Part shown: positions 52,954 through 61,255 of the stretch, piece by piece
How positions within the stretch are numbered: the first letter of the stretch is position 1
Layout: every line of letters starts with the position of its first letter
Source of the DNA: Pseudomonadota bacterium
GTDB lineage: Bacteria > Pseudomonadota > Alphaproteobacteria > Rhizobiales > Xanthobacteraceae
Assembly (NCBI GenBank): GCA_023435725.1
Contig: JAEYRD010000232.1
Coordinates: 17,183 to 81,182, forward strand
Length of the DNA: 64,000 nt
Reading direction: 5' to 3'
Made by a program: the position numbers and the translations under genes
The notes under the pieces: model-generated
Seen by the model: only the letters and a program-made list of their open reading frames with translations
What the model was told of the DNA's origin: nothing
The model's database searches: none

Positions 52954-53770
52954 TGATGGTCGCCTTTTCGAGTGCGTTGTCAGTCAGTTTCCACTTGGCA
53001 AGCAGAGTACGATAGGTGCCATCGGCGATCAGCGCGTCGACCGCCTCGAGCATGGCCTGCTGAAGCGCCTTTTCCTTGACTGGCAGCGCGATGCCGGTGA
53101 ATTGCTGCGCGATTGGCGTGCCGACGGGCGTATAGGCGCCCGGCTCGAAGTCCATGATGTAGGGCAGCGTCTCGTTGCCCTGCACTGCGGCGTCGATGCG
53201 CCCCTGCTTGAGCTGGGTGCGGGCATCGGCCGAGCCGTCGGTGCCGACGAAAACGACCGGCGTGCTGCCGCAGCTCTTCTCGCTCCAGGCATTAATCATG
53301 GCCGGGAACATGGTGCGGCGGCTGGCGCCGACCTTCTTGCCGCACAGCGCGGCTGGCTCCTTGAACTCCGCGGCGCGCGACTGCTGCACGAAGAAATTCG
53401 GGCCGCTCTTGAGATAGTCGACGAAGGTCGCGGTCTCGTGCCGGCTGGCATAATCAGTGAAGCCGGACAGGATCGCGTCGACACGGCCGGTCGAGATCGA
53501 CGGCATGAACTGGTCGAAACTCGTCTCCTGCCATTCGATCTTGACGCCGAGCTTGCGGCCGATGGCCTCGCCGAAATCGATGTCGAAGCCGGACAACGCG
53601 CTGGTGGCGGGATCGCGGAATTCCATCGGCGGATAGTTCGGCACCAGCGCAACCTTGATGCTGCCGCGTTTGGCGATCTCTGCAGGCAGCTCGATTGCCC
53701 AGGCCTGAACACTTAGAGCCGAAACGGTCATGGCGCCCAAGAACGCCGCCGCAACCAAAAGTCTCTTCAT
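52940..53770 (-). CDS. Amino-acid ABC transporter binding protein, copy 1
   Basis: Periplasmic family-3 binding protein of 276 residues (Met 53770; another start 6 bases earlier is possible) with a Sec signal ending near AWA. Ligand-site parts: PNYPPMEFRDPATSALSGFD, SGFTDYASRHETATFVDYL and the LKQGRIDAAVQGNETLPY segment. It is clearly paralogous to the protein at 55402-56226, with the same landmarks in order. Two binding proteins thus flank one permease/ATPase pair. Confidence 0.93.
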   Translation of the reverse strand: MKRLLVAAAFLGAMTVSALSVQAWAIELPAEIAKRGSIKVALVPNYPPMEFRDPATSALSGFDIDFGEAIGRKLGVKIEWQETSFDQFMPSISTGRVDAILSGFTDYASRHETATFVDYLKSGPNFFVQQSRAAEFKEPAALCGKKVGASRRTMFPAMINAWSEKSCGSTPVVFVGTDGSADARTQLKQGRIDAAVQGNETLPYIMDFEPGAYTPVGTPIAQQFTGIALPVKEKALQQAMLEAVDALIADGTYRTLLAKWKLTDNALEKATINAGQ

Positions 53771-53786
53771 CAACACGCCCCCAATG

Positions 53787-54551
53787 CTAGATCACTGCCG
53801 AAAGAAATGCCTTGGTCCGCTCCTCGCGCGGCGCGCCCAAGACGTCAGAGGCGCGCCCCTGCTCGACGATCGCGCCCTGATCCATGTAGACGACGCGGTC
53901 GGCGACCTCGCGCGCGAAGCCGAGCTCGTGCGTCACCACCATCATGGTCATGCCGCTCCGCGCCAGCTCCTTCATGACGGCGAGAACGTCACCGACGAGC
54001 TCGGGATCGAGCGCGCTTGTCGGCTCGTCGAACAGCATCAGCATCGGCTTCATGGCGAGCGCGCGGGCGATGGCTACGCGTTGCTGCTGGCCACCGGAAA
54101 GCTGGGCGGGATACCAGTCGGCCTTGGCCGACAGCCCGACGCGGCGCAGCAGTTCGAGCGCTTCAGTGCGCACCTCGTCGAATTTACGGCCCTGCACCTG
54201 AAGCGGGCCTTCGGTGATGTTCTCGAGCGCGGTCTTGTGCGGAAACAGGTTGAAGCGCTGGAACACCATGCCGGTTTTCAACCGCTGCCGACCGATCTCG
54301 CGCTCGGAGAGACGATAGAGCCGCCCGCCCTGCTCGCGCACGCCAAGCAGTTCGCCGTCGAGCCAGATGCCGCCGGCATCGATCGCGGTGAGCTGGTTGA
54401 TACAGCGGAGCAGCGTGGTTTTGCCGGAGCCGGAGGCGCCGATCAGGCACATCACCTCGCCGGGCCGGACGTCGAGCGAGACGCTTCTGAGAGCCTGGAA
54501 CTCTCCAAAATTCTTGCTGACGGAGCGGATCGCGACGAGGGGCTTTGTCAT
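53787..54551 (-). CDS. Amino-acid ABC transporter ATP-binding protein (GlnQ type)
   Basis: Cytoplasmic ATPase of 254 residues. Walker [10 protein letters not shown] near 38, signature [15 protein letters not shown] near 147, Walker [15 protein letters not shown] and switch His in VTHELGF. This is the polar-amino-acid importer class. It overlaps the permease gene by 4 bases and ends 16 bases before binding protein 1. Confidence 0.95.
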   Translation of the reverse strand: MTKPLVAIRSVSKNFGEFQALRSVSLDVRPGEVMCLIGASGSGKTTLLRCINQLTAIDAGGIWLDGELLGVREQGGRLYRLSEREIGRQRLKTGMVFQRFNLFPHKTALENITEGPLQVQGRKFDEVRTEALELLRRVGLSAKADWYPAQLSGGQQQRVAIARALAMKPMLMLFDEPTSALDPELVGDVLAVMKELARSGMTMMVVTHELGFAREVADRVVYMDQGAIVEQGRASDVLGAPREERTKAFLSAVI

Positions 54552-55405
54552 CGGGCGAACTGCATGGTGCCGCGCGCGAAGCGGCGTTCGAGCAGCATCT
54601 GGAGCGGCGTCAGGATCGAGACGACGAGCAGGTACCAGAGCCCGGCGACGATCAGGAGCTCGATCACGCGGGAATTGGCGTAGTAGATGTTCTCGGCGTT
54701 GTGCAGCAGTTCCGGGTACTGAATGACGCTCGCGAGCGAGGTCGCCTTCACCATGCTGATGAACTCGTTGCCGAGCGGCGGGATCACGACCCTCATCGCC
54801 TGCGGCAGGACGATCCGGCGCAATGCGCGCAGCCGTCCCATGCCAATCGCCTGCGCCGCCTCATATTGCCCGATGTCGACCGACAGCATGCCGGCGCGCA
54901 TCACTTCGGAGGTGTAGGCGCCCTGGTTGATGCCAAGCCCGAGCAACGCCGCGAGAAACGGCGTCATGACGTCCACGGCACGGGCGGTCCACAGGCCGGG
55001 AATGCCGATGGTCGGAAACACCAGCGCGAGGTTGAACCACAGCAGCAGTTGCAGAATCAGCGGCGTGCCGCGGAACAGCCACGTGTAGCCGGCGGCGACC
55101 GTCTTCAGCACCGGATTGGGCGACAGCCGCATGATCGCCACAACGATACCGAGGAAGATGCCGAGCGCCATCGCCAGCACCGCCATCACCATGGTGTTGA
55201 CGATGCCTTCGAGAATGACCTTTGCGGTCAGGAAGCGGCTGACATAGGACCATTCGATCTGGCCGCCGGCGAAGGCACGCACGATCGCCGCCAGCACGAG
55301 GACGATCAGGGCGGCGCTGAGCCAGCGAAACCAGTGCGGCTCGCGCGCGATCCTCATTCCTGACAGATCGGGAAAACCTTCCGCGAGTGCCGGCGCCGGC
55401 TTCAT
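54548..55405 (-). CDS. Amino-acid ABC transporter permease (HisM/GlnP type)
   Basis: Inner-membrane permease of 285 residues with the His/Glu/Gln/Arg/opine permease signature. Hydrophobic segments lie at about 28-48, 70-100, 105-125, 150-165 and 245-265, with an EAA-like loop [20 protein letters not shown] near 195. Start ATG 55405 ([11 protein letters not shown]) overlaps the end of binding protein 2 by 4 bases. Only one permease gene is present, so the transporter is probably a homodimer. Confidence 0.93.
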   Translation of the reverse strand: MKPAPALAEGFPDLSGMRIAREPHWFRWLSAALIVLVLAAIVRAFAGGQIEWSYVSRFLTAKVILEGIVNTMVMAVLAMALGIFLGIVVAIMRLSPNPVLKTVAAGYTWLFRGTPLILQLLLWFNLALVFPTIGIPGLWTARAVDVMTPFLAALLGLGINQGAYTSEVMRAGMLSVDIGQYEAAQAIGMGRLRALRRIVLPQAMRVVIPPLGNEFISMVKATSLASVIQYPELLHNAENIYYANSRVIELLIVAGLWYLLVVSILTPLQMLLERRFARGTMQFAR

Positions 55406-56226
55406 TGCGGCGCCGCGTTCAGCATGGGCTGGGCAACGGCGTTCGCGCCCAGGCCCCATTTGTCGAGAACGGCCTTGTAGGAGCCATCGGCGATCATGGC
55501 CGTGAGCTTCTCCGTCACCACCTCGCGCAATGCCGCATCGTCCTTGCGGAACATGATGCCCTGATAGCCCTTGGCGAAGGGCTCGCCGACGACCCGGTAT
55601 TTGCCGGGCTCCTGCGTCTGCGCATAAGGCAGCGTCTCGCTGCCTTGCACCGCGGCGTCGATGCGGCCCTGCTTGAGCTGGTTGCGGACGTCGATCGAGT
55701 TCTCGCCCGGGACGTACTGGATGGCGGGTTTGCCGGCCGGCTCGCAATTCTGCCTGCTCCACTTCTCGATCTCGACCGGGAAGCTGGTGCTGCGCGTGGT
55801 GCCGACCTTCTTGCCGCAGAGATCGGTCGCGTCCTTGGCCGCGTTGTCCGCCATCACGAAGAACTGCGGACCTGTTCCAAGGTAGTCGACGAAGTCGGCG
55901 GTCTCTCGCCGCGAGGCGCGATCCGAGATGCCGGAGATGATGAAATCGGCGCGCCTGGTCTGGAGCGAGGGGATCAGCTCGGCGAACGGCGTCTCGCTCC
56001 AGACGATCTTCACGCCGAGTCGCTTGGCAAGCTCACCTGCGAGATCGATATCGAGCCCGACGAGCTCGTTGGTCGCGGGATCGCGATATTCCATCGGCGC
56101 GTAGGTCGAGTTGACCGTGAGCTTCAATGCGCCCGCCTGCTTGATCTCCGCCGGAAGCTCGGCTGCCTGTGCGGATGTCACGGCAGCCAGAGCTGCAAGC
56201 CAGAGGAAATGCGAGAGGCGTGTCAT
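55402..56226 (-). CDS. Amino-acid ABC transporter binding protein, copy 2
   Basis: Periplasmic family-3 binding protein of 274 residues with a Sec signal (1-21). Landmarks are NSTYAPMEYRDPATNELVGL, SGISDRASRRETADFVDYLG and LKQGRIDAAVQGSETLPY, shared with copy 1 at 52940-53770. The two copies differ substantially outside these blocks, so they may bind different ligands. It lies 32 bases after the D-carbamoylase gene. Confidence 0.93.
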   Translation of the reverse strand: MTRLSHFLWLAALAAVTSAQAAELPAEIKQAGALKLTVNSTYAPMEYRDPATNELVGLDIDLAGELAKRLGVKIVWSETPFAELIPSLQTRRADFIISGISDRASRRETADFVDYLGTGPQFFVMADNAAKDATDLCGKKVGTTRSTSFPVEIEKWSRQNCEPAGKPAIQYVPGENSIDVRNQLKQGRIDAAVQGSETLPYAQTQEPGKYRVVGEPFAKGYQGIMFRKDDAALREVVTEKLTAMIADGSYKAVLDKWGLGANAVAQPMLNAAPQ

Positions 56227-56258
56227 GTCAGCTCCTTTGCCAACGCCGTGCCATTCAG

Positions 56259-57215
56259 TTAGTCCGCGTCGAGAACGGTCGGCTCGACGACGCCGGCACG
56301 TTCGGTGATCACCCTGTATTGCTCGGGCCGCCGATGGGCGGCAAAATTGAACATCTTGTCCTTGCCCTGGCGGCAGAGGTCGAGATCGATGTCGGCGACG
56401 ATCACTTCGTCGGCGAGCGTCTCCGCCTGCGCGACGATGCGGCCATTGGGATCGACGATGCAGGAGCCGCCAATCAATCCGGAGCCGTCCTCTTCGCCGG
56501 CCTTGGCCACCGAGATCGCCCAGGTCGCGTTCATGTAGGCGTTGGCCTGCGTGACCAGCATCGAGTGGAAGGTGCGGAGCGCTCCGTCTTCCGTCGTGCC
56601 ACCATTCGGATCGTAGGCCGCTGAATTGTAGCCGATGCAGACGAGCTCGACGCCCTGCAGACCGAGCACGCGCCAGGATTCAGGCCAGCGGCGATCGTTG
56701 CAGATCATCATGCCCATGATTGCGTGGGCCCAGGCAGACCCGGCGCGGAAGGCGGGAAAGCCGAGGTCGCCATATTCGAAATAGCGCTTCTCGAGTTGCT
56801 GATAGCGCGCGCCCGGGCGCGGCTCGACCGAGCCCGGCAGATGCACCTTGCGATAGCGGCCGAGCAGCTCGCCATCGCGATCGACCAGGATGGCACAGTT
56901 GTAACGGCGGCCGTCCGGCGTCAGCTCGGCATAGCCGACATAGAAACCGACGCGCAGCGCTCGTGCACGGTCGAACAGCTTGGCCACGGCCGGGTTCGGC
57001 ATGCCGCGTTCGAAATAGTGGTCGAGCGCCTCGCCTTCGAGCAGCCAACGCGGGAAGAAGGTGGTGAAGGCGAGTTCCGGAAACACCACGAGGCTCGCAC
57101 CACGGCTGGCCGCCTCTTCGAGCATGTCGAGCATTCGCCCAAGCGTATGCTCGCGCGTATCGGCTTTTTGCGTCGGCCCCATCTGTGCGGCGGCGGCGCG
57201 AAGGACACGAACCAA
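56259..57215 (-). CDS. N-carbamoyl-D-amino acid amidohydrolase (D-carbamoylase)
   Basis: Nitrilase-fold hydrolase of 318 residues. The start is TTG 57215, as GGAGG lies 6 bases before it; a TTG four codons earlier overlaps that site. The Glu-Lys-Cys triad is intact: Glu47 in FPELAFTTFFPRW, Lys123 in YRKVHLPG and Cys172 in MMICNDRRWPE. These blocks are close to Agrobacterium D-carbamoylase, which cleaves N-carbamoyl-D-amino acids to D-amino acid, CO2 and ammonia. It is first in a ten-gene operon with a racemase and hydantoinase-like enzymes and divergent from a LysR gene. Confidence 0.9.
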   Translation of the reverse strand: MVRVLRAAAAQMGPTQKADTREHTLGRMLDMLEEAASRGASLVVFPELAFTTFFPRWLLEGEALDHYFERGMPNPAVAKLFDRARALRVGFYVGYAELTPDGRRYNCAILVDRDGELLGRYRKVHLPGSVEPRPGARYQQLEKRYFEYGDLGFPAFRAGSAWAHAIMGMMICNDRRWPESWRVLGLQGVELVCIGYNSAAYDPNGGTTEDGALRTFHSMLVTQANAYMNATWAISVAKAGEEDGSGLIGGSCIVDPNGRIVAQAETLADEVIVADIDLDLCRQGKDKMFNFAAHRRPEQYRVITERAGVVEPTVLDAD

Positions 57216-57350
57216 GATTGCCTCCAATCTGTGCGCAGTGCTGCCTCAATGGGCGAATGAACCCTTTGATGCGACGTGCAAATCCGCCGCCATTACGCGG
57301 AAGCGGGGCTGCAAAATCAATTCGTTCTGCTATGATGTTTTGGGCCAGAG

Positions 57351-57356
57351 TATAAT
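57351..57356 (+). promoter_or_regulatory. TATAAT box just before the LysR start
   Basis: A perfect TATAAT lies 10 bases before the LysR ATG. No good -35 box was found. If used, the transcript would begin only about 3-4 bases before the start codon, so translation would be almost leaderless. An activator site may replace the -35 box. Confidence 0.3.
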
Positions 57357-57366
57357 CGGCAGTGAT

Positions 57367-58293
57367 ATGAACCTGCGTCAGCTCGAGATCCTGCGTGCCG
57401 TCATCCGCCACCGCACCACGGTGGCGGCGGCCGACGAACTGGCGCTGTCGCAGCCCGCGGTCAGCAATGCACTGAAGACGATGGAGGCGCAGGCGGGCTT
57501 CGCGCTGTTCGAGCGCGTCAACAACCGGCTGTTTCCGACCGCGGAAGCCATGGCGCTCTACAAAGAGAGCGAGGCGATCTTCGCACTGCACGCAAAGCTC
57601 GAGAACCGTGTGCGCGATCTGCGCGAAAACCGCTCCGGGCATCTCGCCATCGTGGCAACGCCACCGCTCGCCTACAGCATCATTCCCTCGGCGCTGTCAG
57701 GCTTCCTGCGCCGCCGCCCGGAGACGCACGTCTTTTTCGACGTGCGCCGGTACGAGGGCATCATCGAAGGCGTTCTGAGCCGTGTCGCCGAGCTCGGCTT
57801 CGCACTCGGGCTGACACATCATCCCGGCATCGCGCATGAGGTTGTGCACACCGGCGAGATGGTCTGCGTGTTGCCGCCGCAGCACCCGCTCGCCGACAGG
57901 CCGGTGATCTCGGCCACGGACCTGTCCGGCTTGCCCTTCATCGGGCTCGAGCGCGGCACGCGGCTCGGCGAAGCCGTGCGCGACAGTTTTGCCCGCGCCG
58001 GTGCGCCGTTCAAGCCGACGGTCGAGGTGCGCTACTGCAACACGGCCTGCGTGCTCGCCGCCGCCGGCGTCGGTGCCGCGGTGGTCGATCCCTTCTCGCC
58101 GCGTCAAAACGGCGGCAGCGGCCTCGTCGTCCGGCCGTTCGCGCCGACGACGCACGCCGTCGCCTATATGCTATGGTCGGAAGCCGAGCCGCTGTCGCGC
58201 CTGGCCAAGGCCTTTCTCAACGAGGTGCGCCGGGAGAGCGCGCTGCTGGAGCGCACAGCGCCACACCAGCAACATGGGGCAGAAAGCAACTGA
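57367..58293 (+). CDS. LysR family transcriptional regulator
   Basis: Regulator of 308 residues from MNLRQLEILRAVIRHRTTVA (ATG 57367; an upstream in-frame extension covers the promoter and is rejected). Helix-turn-helix at about 17-40 (VAAADELALSQPAVSNALK), effector domain at about 90-295. It is divergent from the D-carbamoylase operon and is its likely regulator. No ribosome site is visible before the ATG, in keeping with the very short leader suggested by the TATAAT box. Confidence 0.92.
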   Translation: MNLRQLEILRAVIRHRTTVAAADELALSQPAVSNALKTMEAQAGFALFERVNNRLFPTAEAMALYKESEAIFALHAKLENRVRDLRENRSGHLAIVATPPLAYSIIPSALSGFLRRRPETHVFFDVRRYEGIIEGVLSRVAELGFALGLTHHPGIAHEVVHTGEMVCVLPPQHPLADRPVISATDLSGLPFIGLERGTRLGEAVRDSFARAGAPFKPTVEVRYCNTACVLAAAGVGAAVVDPFSPRQNGGSGLVVRPFAPTTHAVAYMLWSEAEPLSRLAKAFLNEVRRESALLERTAPHQQHGAESN

Positions 58294-58332
58294 GCTTGCG
58301 ACCGCTCGCGTAACCTTTTACCTGAGGGGCAC

Positions 58333-59047
58333 ATGGCACGCATCACCGTCATCGAGACCGGACAGGTCCCGCAAAAGTATCGCGAGCGCCACGGCTCGTT
58401 TCCGGAGATGTTCGAGCGCATGGTCCGCGCCGAAGACCCGGCGGCCACGGTCGAGATCGTCAGCATCCCGAATGGCGATGCGCTTCCCGATCCGCGCAAG
58501 CTCGAGGCCATCCTGATCACCGGCGCGGCCGCCGGCGTCTATGACAGGGCACGACTGGATCGCGCCGCTGGAAGACTTTGTTCGCTCCGCCTACGCGAAC
58601 AGGACACCGATGGTCGGCGTCTGCTTCGGCCACCAACTGATCGCGCAGGCGCTCGGCGGCATCGTGCGCAAGTCGGATAATGGTTGGGGCATCGGACGGC
58701 ACGTTTATCGCGTGTTGGCGGACAACGGCGTCATTGGCGGCGAAGAGGTGGCCATCGCCTGTTCGCATCAGGATCAGGTGATCGAGGCTCCGCACGACGC
58801 GCTGACGATCCTCTCGTCCGACTTCACCCCGCATGCCGGCCTGCTCTATGCCAACGGCGCCACGCTGACCGTGCAGCCGCATCCGGAATTCGACGTGGAG
58901 TTCGCGCAGGTGTGCTGCGAGCTGCGCGACGGCAAGGCCCCGGATGATGTCGTTGCAACGGCGAGAGAGTCACTGGCGCAGCCGATGGACCACGCGAAGC
59001 TGGGCGGAGCCATCACGAGGTTTCTCGCGCGGCGCACGGCGCCTTAG
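58333..59047 (+). pseudogene. Class-I glutamine amidotransferase-like gene broken by a frameshift
   Basis: Two adjoining frames make one GATase1 protein of about 238 residues. Frame 1 (from ATG 58333) gives residues 1-71, ending in AAAGVYD. The rest, starting HDWIAPLEDFV, continues in the next frame to 59047. One surplus base near 58546 (the A in GACAGGGCAC) explains the shift. The C-terminal part keeps the nucleophile (GVCFGHQ) and the catalytic His and Glu (QPHPEF). In frame 1 translation runs to a stop at 58680. It could be a real mutation or a sequencing error. The role was probably amide transfer or glutamyl hydrolysis linked to the operon next door. Confidence 0.82.
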
Positions 59048-59074
59048 CGCGCAACGCTCACGACGCAGACTCTT

Positions 59075-59122
59075 CCCTTCTCCCCTTGTGGGAGAAGGTG
59101 GCGCGAAGCGCCGGATGAGGGG
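59075..59122 (+). repeat. Palindromic intergenic repeat (CTTCTCCC/GGGAGAAG type)
   Basis: CTTCTCCC and GGGAGAAG form a first hairpin, GGCGC/GCGCC a second, and ATGAGGGGT ends the unit. This is a very common dispersed element in alphaproteobacteria (recollection). It separates the amidotransferase remnant from the convergent DUF1348 gene and may help to end transcription. Confidence 0.65.
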
Positions 59123-59151
59123 TTGCTTCGGTAAATTGAGAAGCAAGAGCG

Positions 59152-59619
59152 TCAGAACGGGTCGGTTCCCAGCCCCGGCACGTCCGCGGGCCGCGGCCCC
59201 GGCGCCGGCCAGTGAAACCGGCGGTCCTTCTCCGCGATGGCGATATCGTTGATCGACGCTTCGCGCCGTCGCATCAAGCCATGCTCGTCGAACTCCCACT
59301 GCTCGTTGCCGTAGGAGCGATACCACTGGCCGCTCGCATCGTGCCATTCGTACTGGAAGCGCACGGCGATGCGGTTGTCGTCGAAGGCCCAGAGGTCCTT
59401 GATCAGGCGGTAGTCCTGCTCCTTCTCCCATTTGCGGGTGAGGAACGCGACGATGGCCTCTCGGCCATGGAAGACTTCCGAGCGATTGCGCCAGCGGCTG
59501 TCCTCGGTATAGGCGAGCGCAACGCGCGCCGGGTCGCGCGAATTCCAGGCGTCCTCGGCCATGCGGGCCTTTTGTGCGGCGGTCTCTCGGGTGAAGGGCG
59601 GAAGCGGCGGGCGCGACAT
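59152..59619 (-). CDS. DUF1348/SnoaL-like family protein
   Basis: Protein of 155 residues of the NTF2-like fold, DUF1348 group. Landmarks: [40 protein letters not shown], and [20 protein letters not shown] followed by INDI. Start [11 protein letters not shown] at 59619 is preferred to 59649. Function unknown. It is not related closely to the SnoaL-like protein in the ECF42 cluster. It lies 64 bases beyond the end of ybgC on the same strand. Confidence 0.85.
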   Translation of the reverse strand: MSRPPLPPFTRETAAQKARMAEDAWNSRDPARVALAYTEDSRWRNRSEVFHGREAIVAFLTRKWEKEQDYRLIKDLWAFDDNRIAVRFQYEWHDASGQWYRSYGNEQWEFDEHGLMRRREASINDIAIAEKDRRFHWPAPGPRPADVPGLGTDPF

Positions 59620-59713
59620 GATGGCCTCATCGATTGATCGGGGCCGCAAATCTATCGCCGCAGTTGGCGGAGTCGATAGGCCATCACCGACCGGGCGATC
59701 ACTTATCGGGCGA

Positions 59714-60163
59714 TCACGAAATCAGATCGGCCTTCATCAGCATACGGATCGATTTCGGGATCGGCTGCGCGCGGCCGCCGCTGATGAAGGCGACGCGCAC
59801 CTCGGCTTTCACCAGCACATCCGCGCCCCGCCGCACCTCCTGCGCCAGCATGATGGAGGCGCCCTTCACCGCGATCGGCCAGGTTACGACGTCGAGCACG
59901 TCGTCCATCCGCGCGGGCTTGAGGAAATCCAGATGCATCGAGCGCACGACGAAGGCGAAGCCGGCATCTTCGGTCGCGGGCTGCTCGAACAGCGCCTGCT
60001 GCTCGGCTCCCATCAGCCGCAGATGATTGGTCCGTCCCCGCTCCATGAAGCGGAGATAATTGGCGTGATAAACGATGCCGGAAAAATCCGTGTCCTCATA
60101 GTAGACGCGGACCTGCATGTGGTGGCGGCCGTCGCGGACCTCGCCGTCGAGATGAGCTGTCAC
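59714..60163 (-). CDS. ybgC: YbgC-family acyl-CoA thioesterase
   Basis: Hot-dog-fold thioesterase of 149 residues. The start is taken as GTG 60163, with GAGG 8 bases upstream. An extension to 60226 has no such site. The catalytic Asp is in [20 protein letters not shown], the family fingerprint, and [16 protein letters not shown] follows. YbgC usually precedes tolQ and is thought to act on acyl-CoA or phospholipid-linked thioesters. Here tolQ is about 54 kb away, while the ruv genes are close, as expected on that side. Confidence 0.92.
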   Translation of the reverse strand: MTAHLDGEVRDGRHHMQVRVYYEDTDFSGIVYHANYLRFMERGRTNHLRLMGAEQQALFEQPATEDAGFAFVVRSMHLDFLKPARMDDVLDVVTWPIAVKGASIMLAQEVRRGADVLVKAEVRVAFISGGRAQPIPKSIRMLMKADLIS

Positions 60164-60232
60164 GTCGCGAGCCTCTTCGCATTTCGGTAACCAGGCCGTT
60201 TTGCGCAAAAACGGCCGGCCGCGCAAGCGCCG

Positions 60233-61150
60233 CTACGCCACCAAAGGCCCCCGCCCCAGCGTCACCTCGACGATCTCAGGCGGCACGCCGACGCGGACCG
60301 GCATGATGCTGCAACCGAGGCCGCCGGAAATGATGACGTCGCATTTCAGCCGCAGATGGCCATAGGCGAGCCGGAGGCCGTGTTGCGTCGGAACTGCCGG
60401 GGACCAGCCGAGCAGGCGAACCTGGCCGCCATGGGTATGGCCGGACAGTTGCAGCGCGACGCGCGCGGGGACGCGCGGTGCGATGTTGGGCTCGTGTGCG
60501 AGCAGGATGATCGGCGCGTCGTCAGTGACCTTCGCGAGCGTACCCGCAAGATCGTCGGCGCCGAAGCGCTGCACGCGGCGATAGCGCTGCGCCGGATAGT
60601 AGGCGAGCTGATCGCCGAGGCCCGCAAGCCAGAACGATCGGCCATCCTTGGTGAGGCGCATGGCGTGGTTCTCGTAGACGGGAATGCCGGCCGCTTCCAG
60701 CGCTCGATGCGCCACCGTCGGTCCGTGCCCGGTCCGCAGCACGGTCTTGTCGTCCCAATAATCGTGATTGCCCATGACGGCATGGACGCCAAGCGGGGCC
60801 TTGAGGCCGGCCAGCACCCTGGCCCATTCACTCGACGGAATGACGCGCGTAACCTGGCGAATGCCGGCGACATAGTCGCCGAGCAGCACGATGAGGTCCG
60901 CATTCAGCGCATTGGTACGATCGACAATGGCCTCGATCCGCTCCAGCGGCATCCAGGGATCGCAGGCATGGATGTCAGCGATCACGGCGATCTTCATCGG
61001 AAAATCCGCCGGCCATTGCCGCGGCGTCGGATGATAGCGGGTGACGCGGAGCCGCAGCGCCGGCTCGACGCCGACTCCATAGGCCGCGGTCGAGACACCG
61101 AGGGCGGACAGACCGCCGATGGAACGGATGAGATGACGGCGCGTGATCAT
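60233..61150 (-). CDS. Exported metallophosphoesterase (YaeI-like)
   Basis: Calcineurin-like phosphoesterase of 305 residues. The N-terminus ITRRHLIRSIGGLSALGVS is a twin-arginine-type signal or anchor. Di-metal motifs are complete: DIHACDP (D-x-H), GDYVAG (G-D), MGNHDYW (G-N-H-D), AHEPN and SGHTHGGQ. It belongs to the YaeI/YkuE group of membrane-associated phosphodiesterases that act on lipid-type phosphates. It lies 69 bases before ybgC on the same strand. Confidence 0.9.
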   Translation of the reverse strand: MITRRHLIRSIGGLSALGVSTAAYGVGVEPALRLRVTRYHPTPRQWPADFPMKIAVIADIHACDPWMPLERIEAIVDRTNALNADLIVLLGDYVAGIRQVTRVIPSSEWARVLAGLKAPLGVHAVMGNHDYWDDKTVLRTGHGPTVAHRALEAAGIPVYENHAMRLTKDGRSFWLAGLGDQLAYYPAQRYRRVQRFGADDLAGTLAKVTDDAPIILLAHEPNIAPRVPARVALQLSGHTHGGQVRLLGWSPAVPTQHGLRLAYGHLRLKCDVIISGGLGCSIMPVRVGVPPEIVEVTLGRGPLVA

Positions 61151-61255
61151 GGCAACCCGCTTCTGATGCGGCTCCCTGATGCGGTCCGATTGAAGCGGAA
61201 TTGGGGTGCGCTCGTGCAGATCGTCCGCACCCGCGTGCAGATGTATGCACGATGG

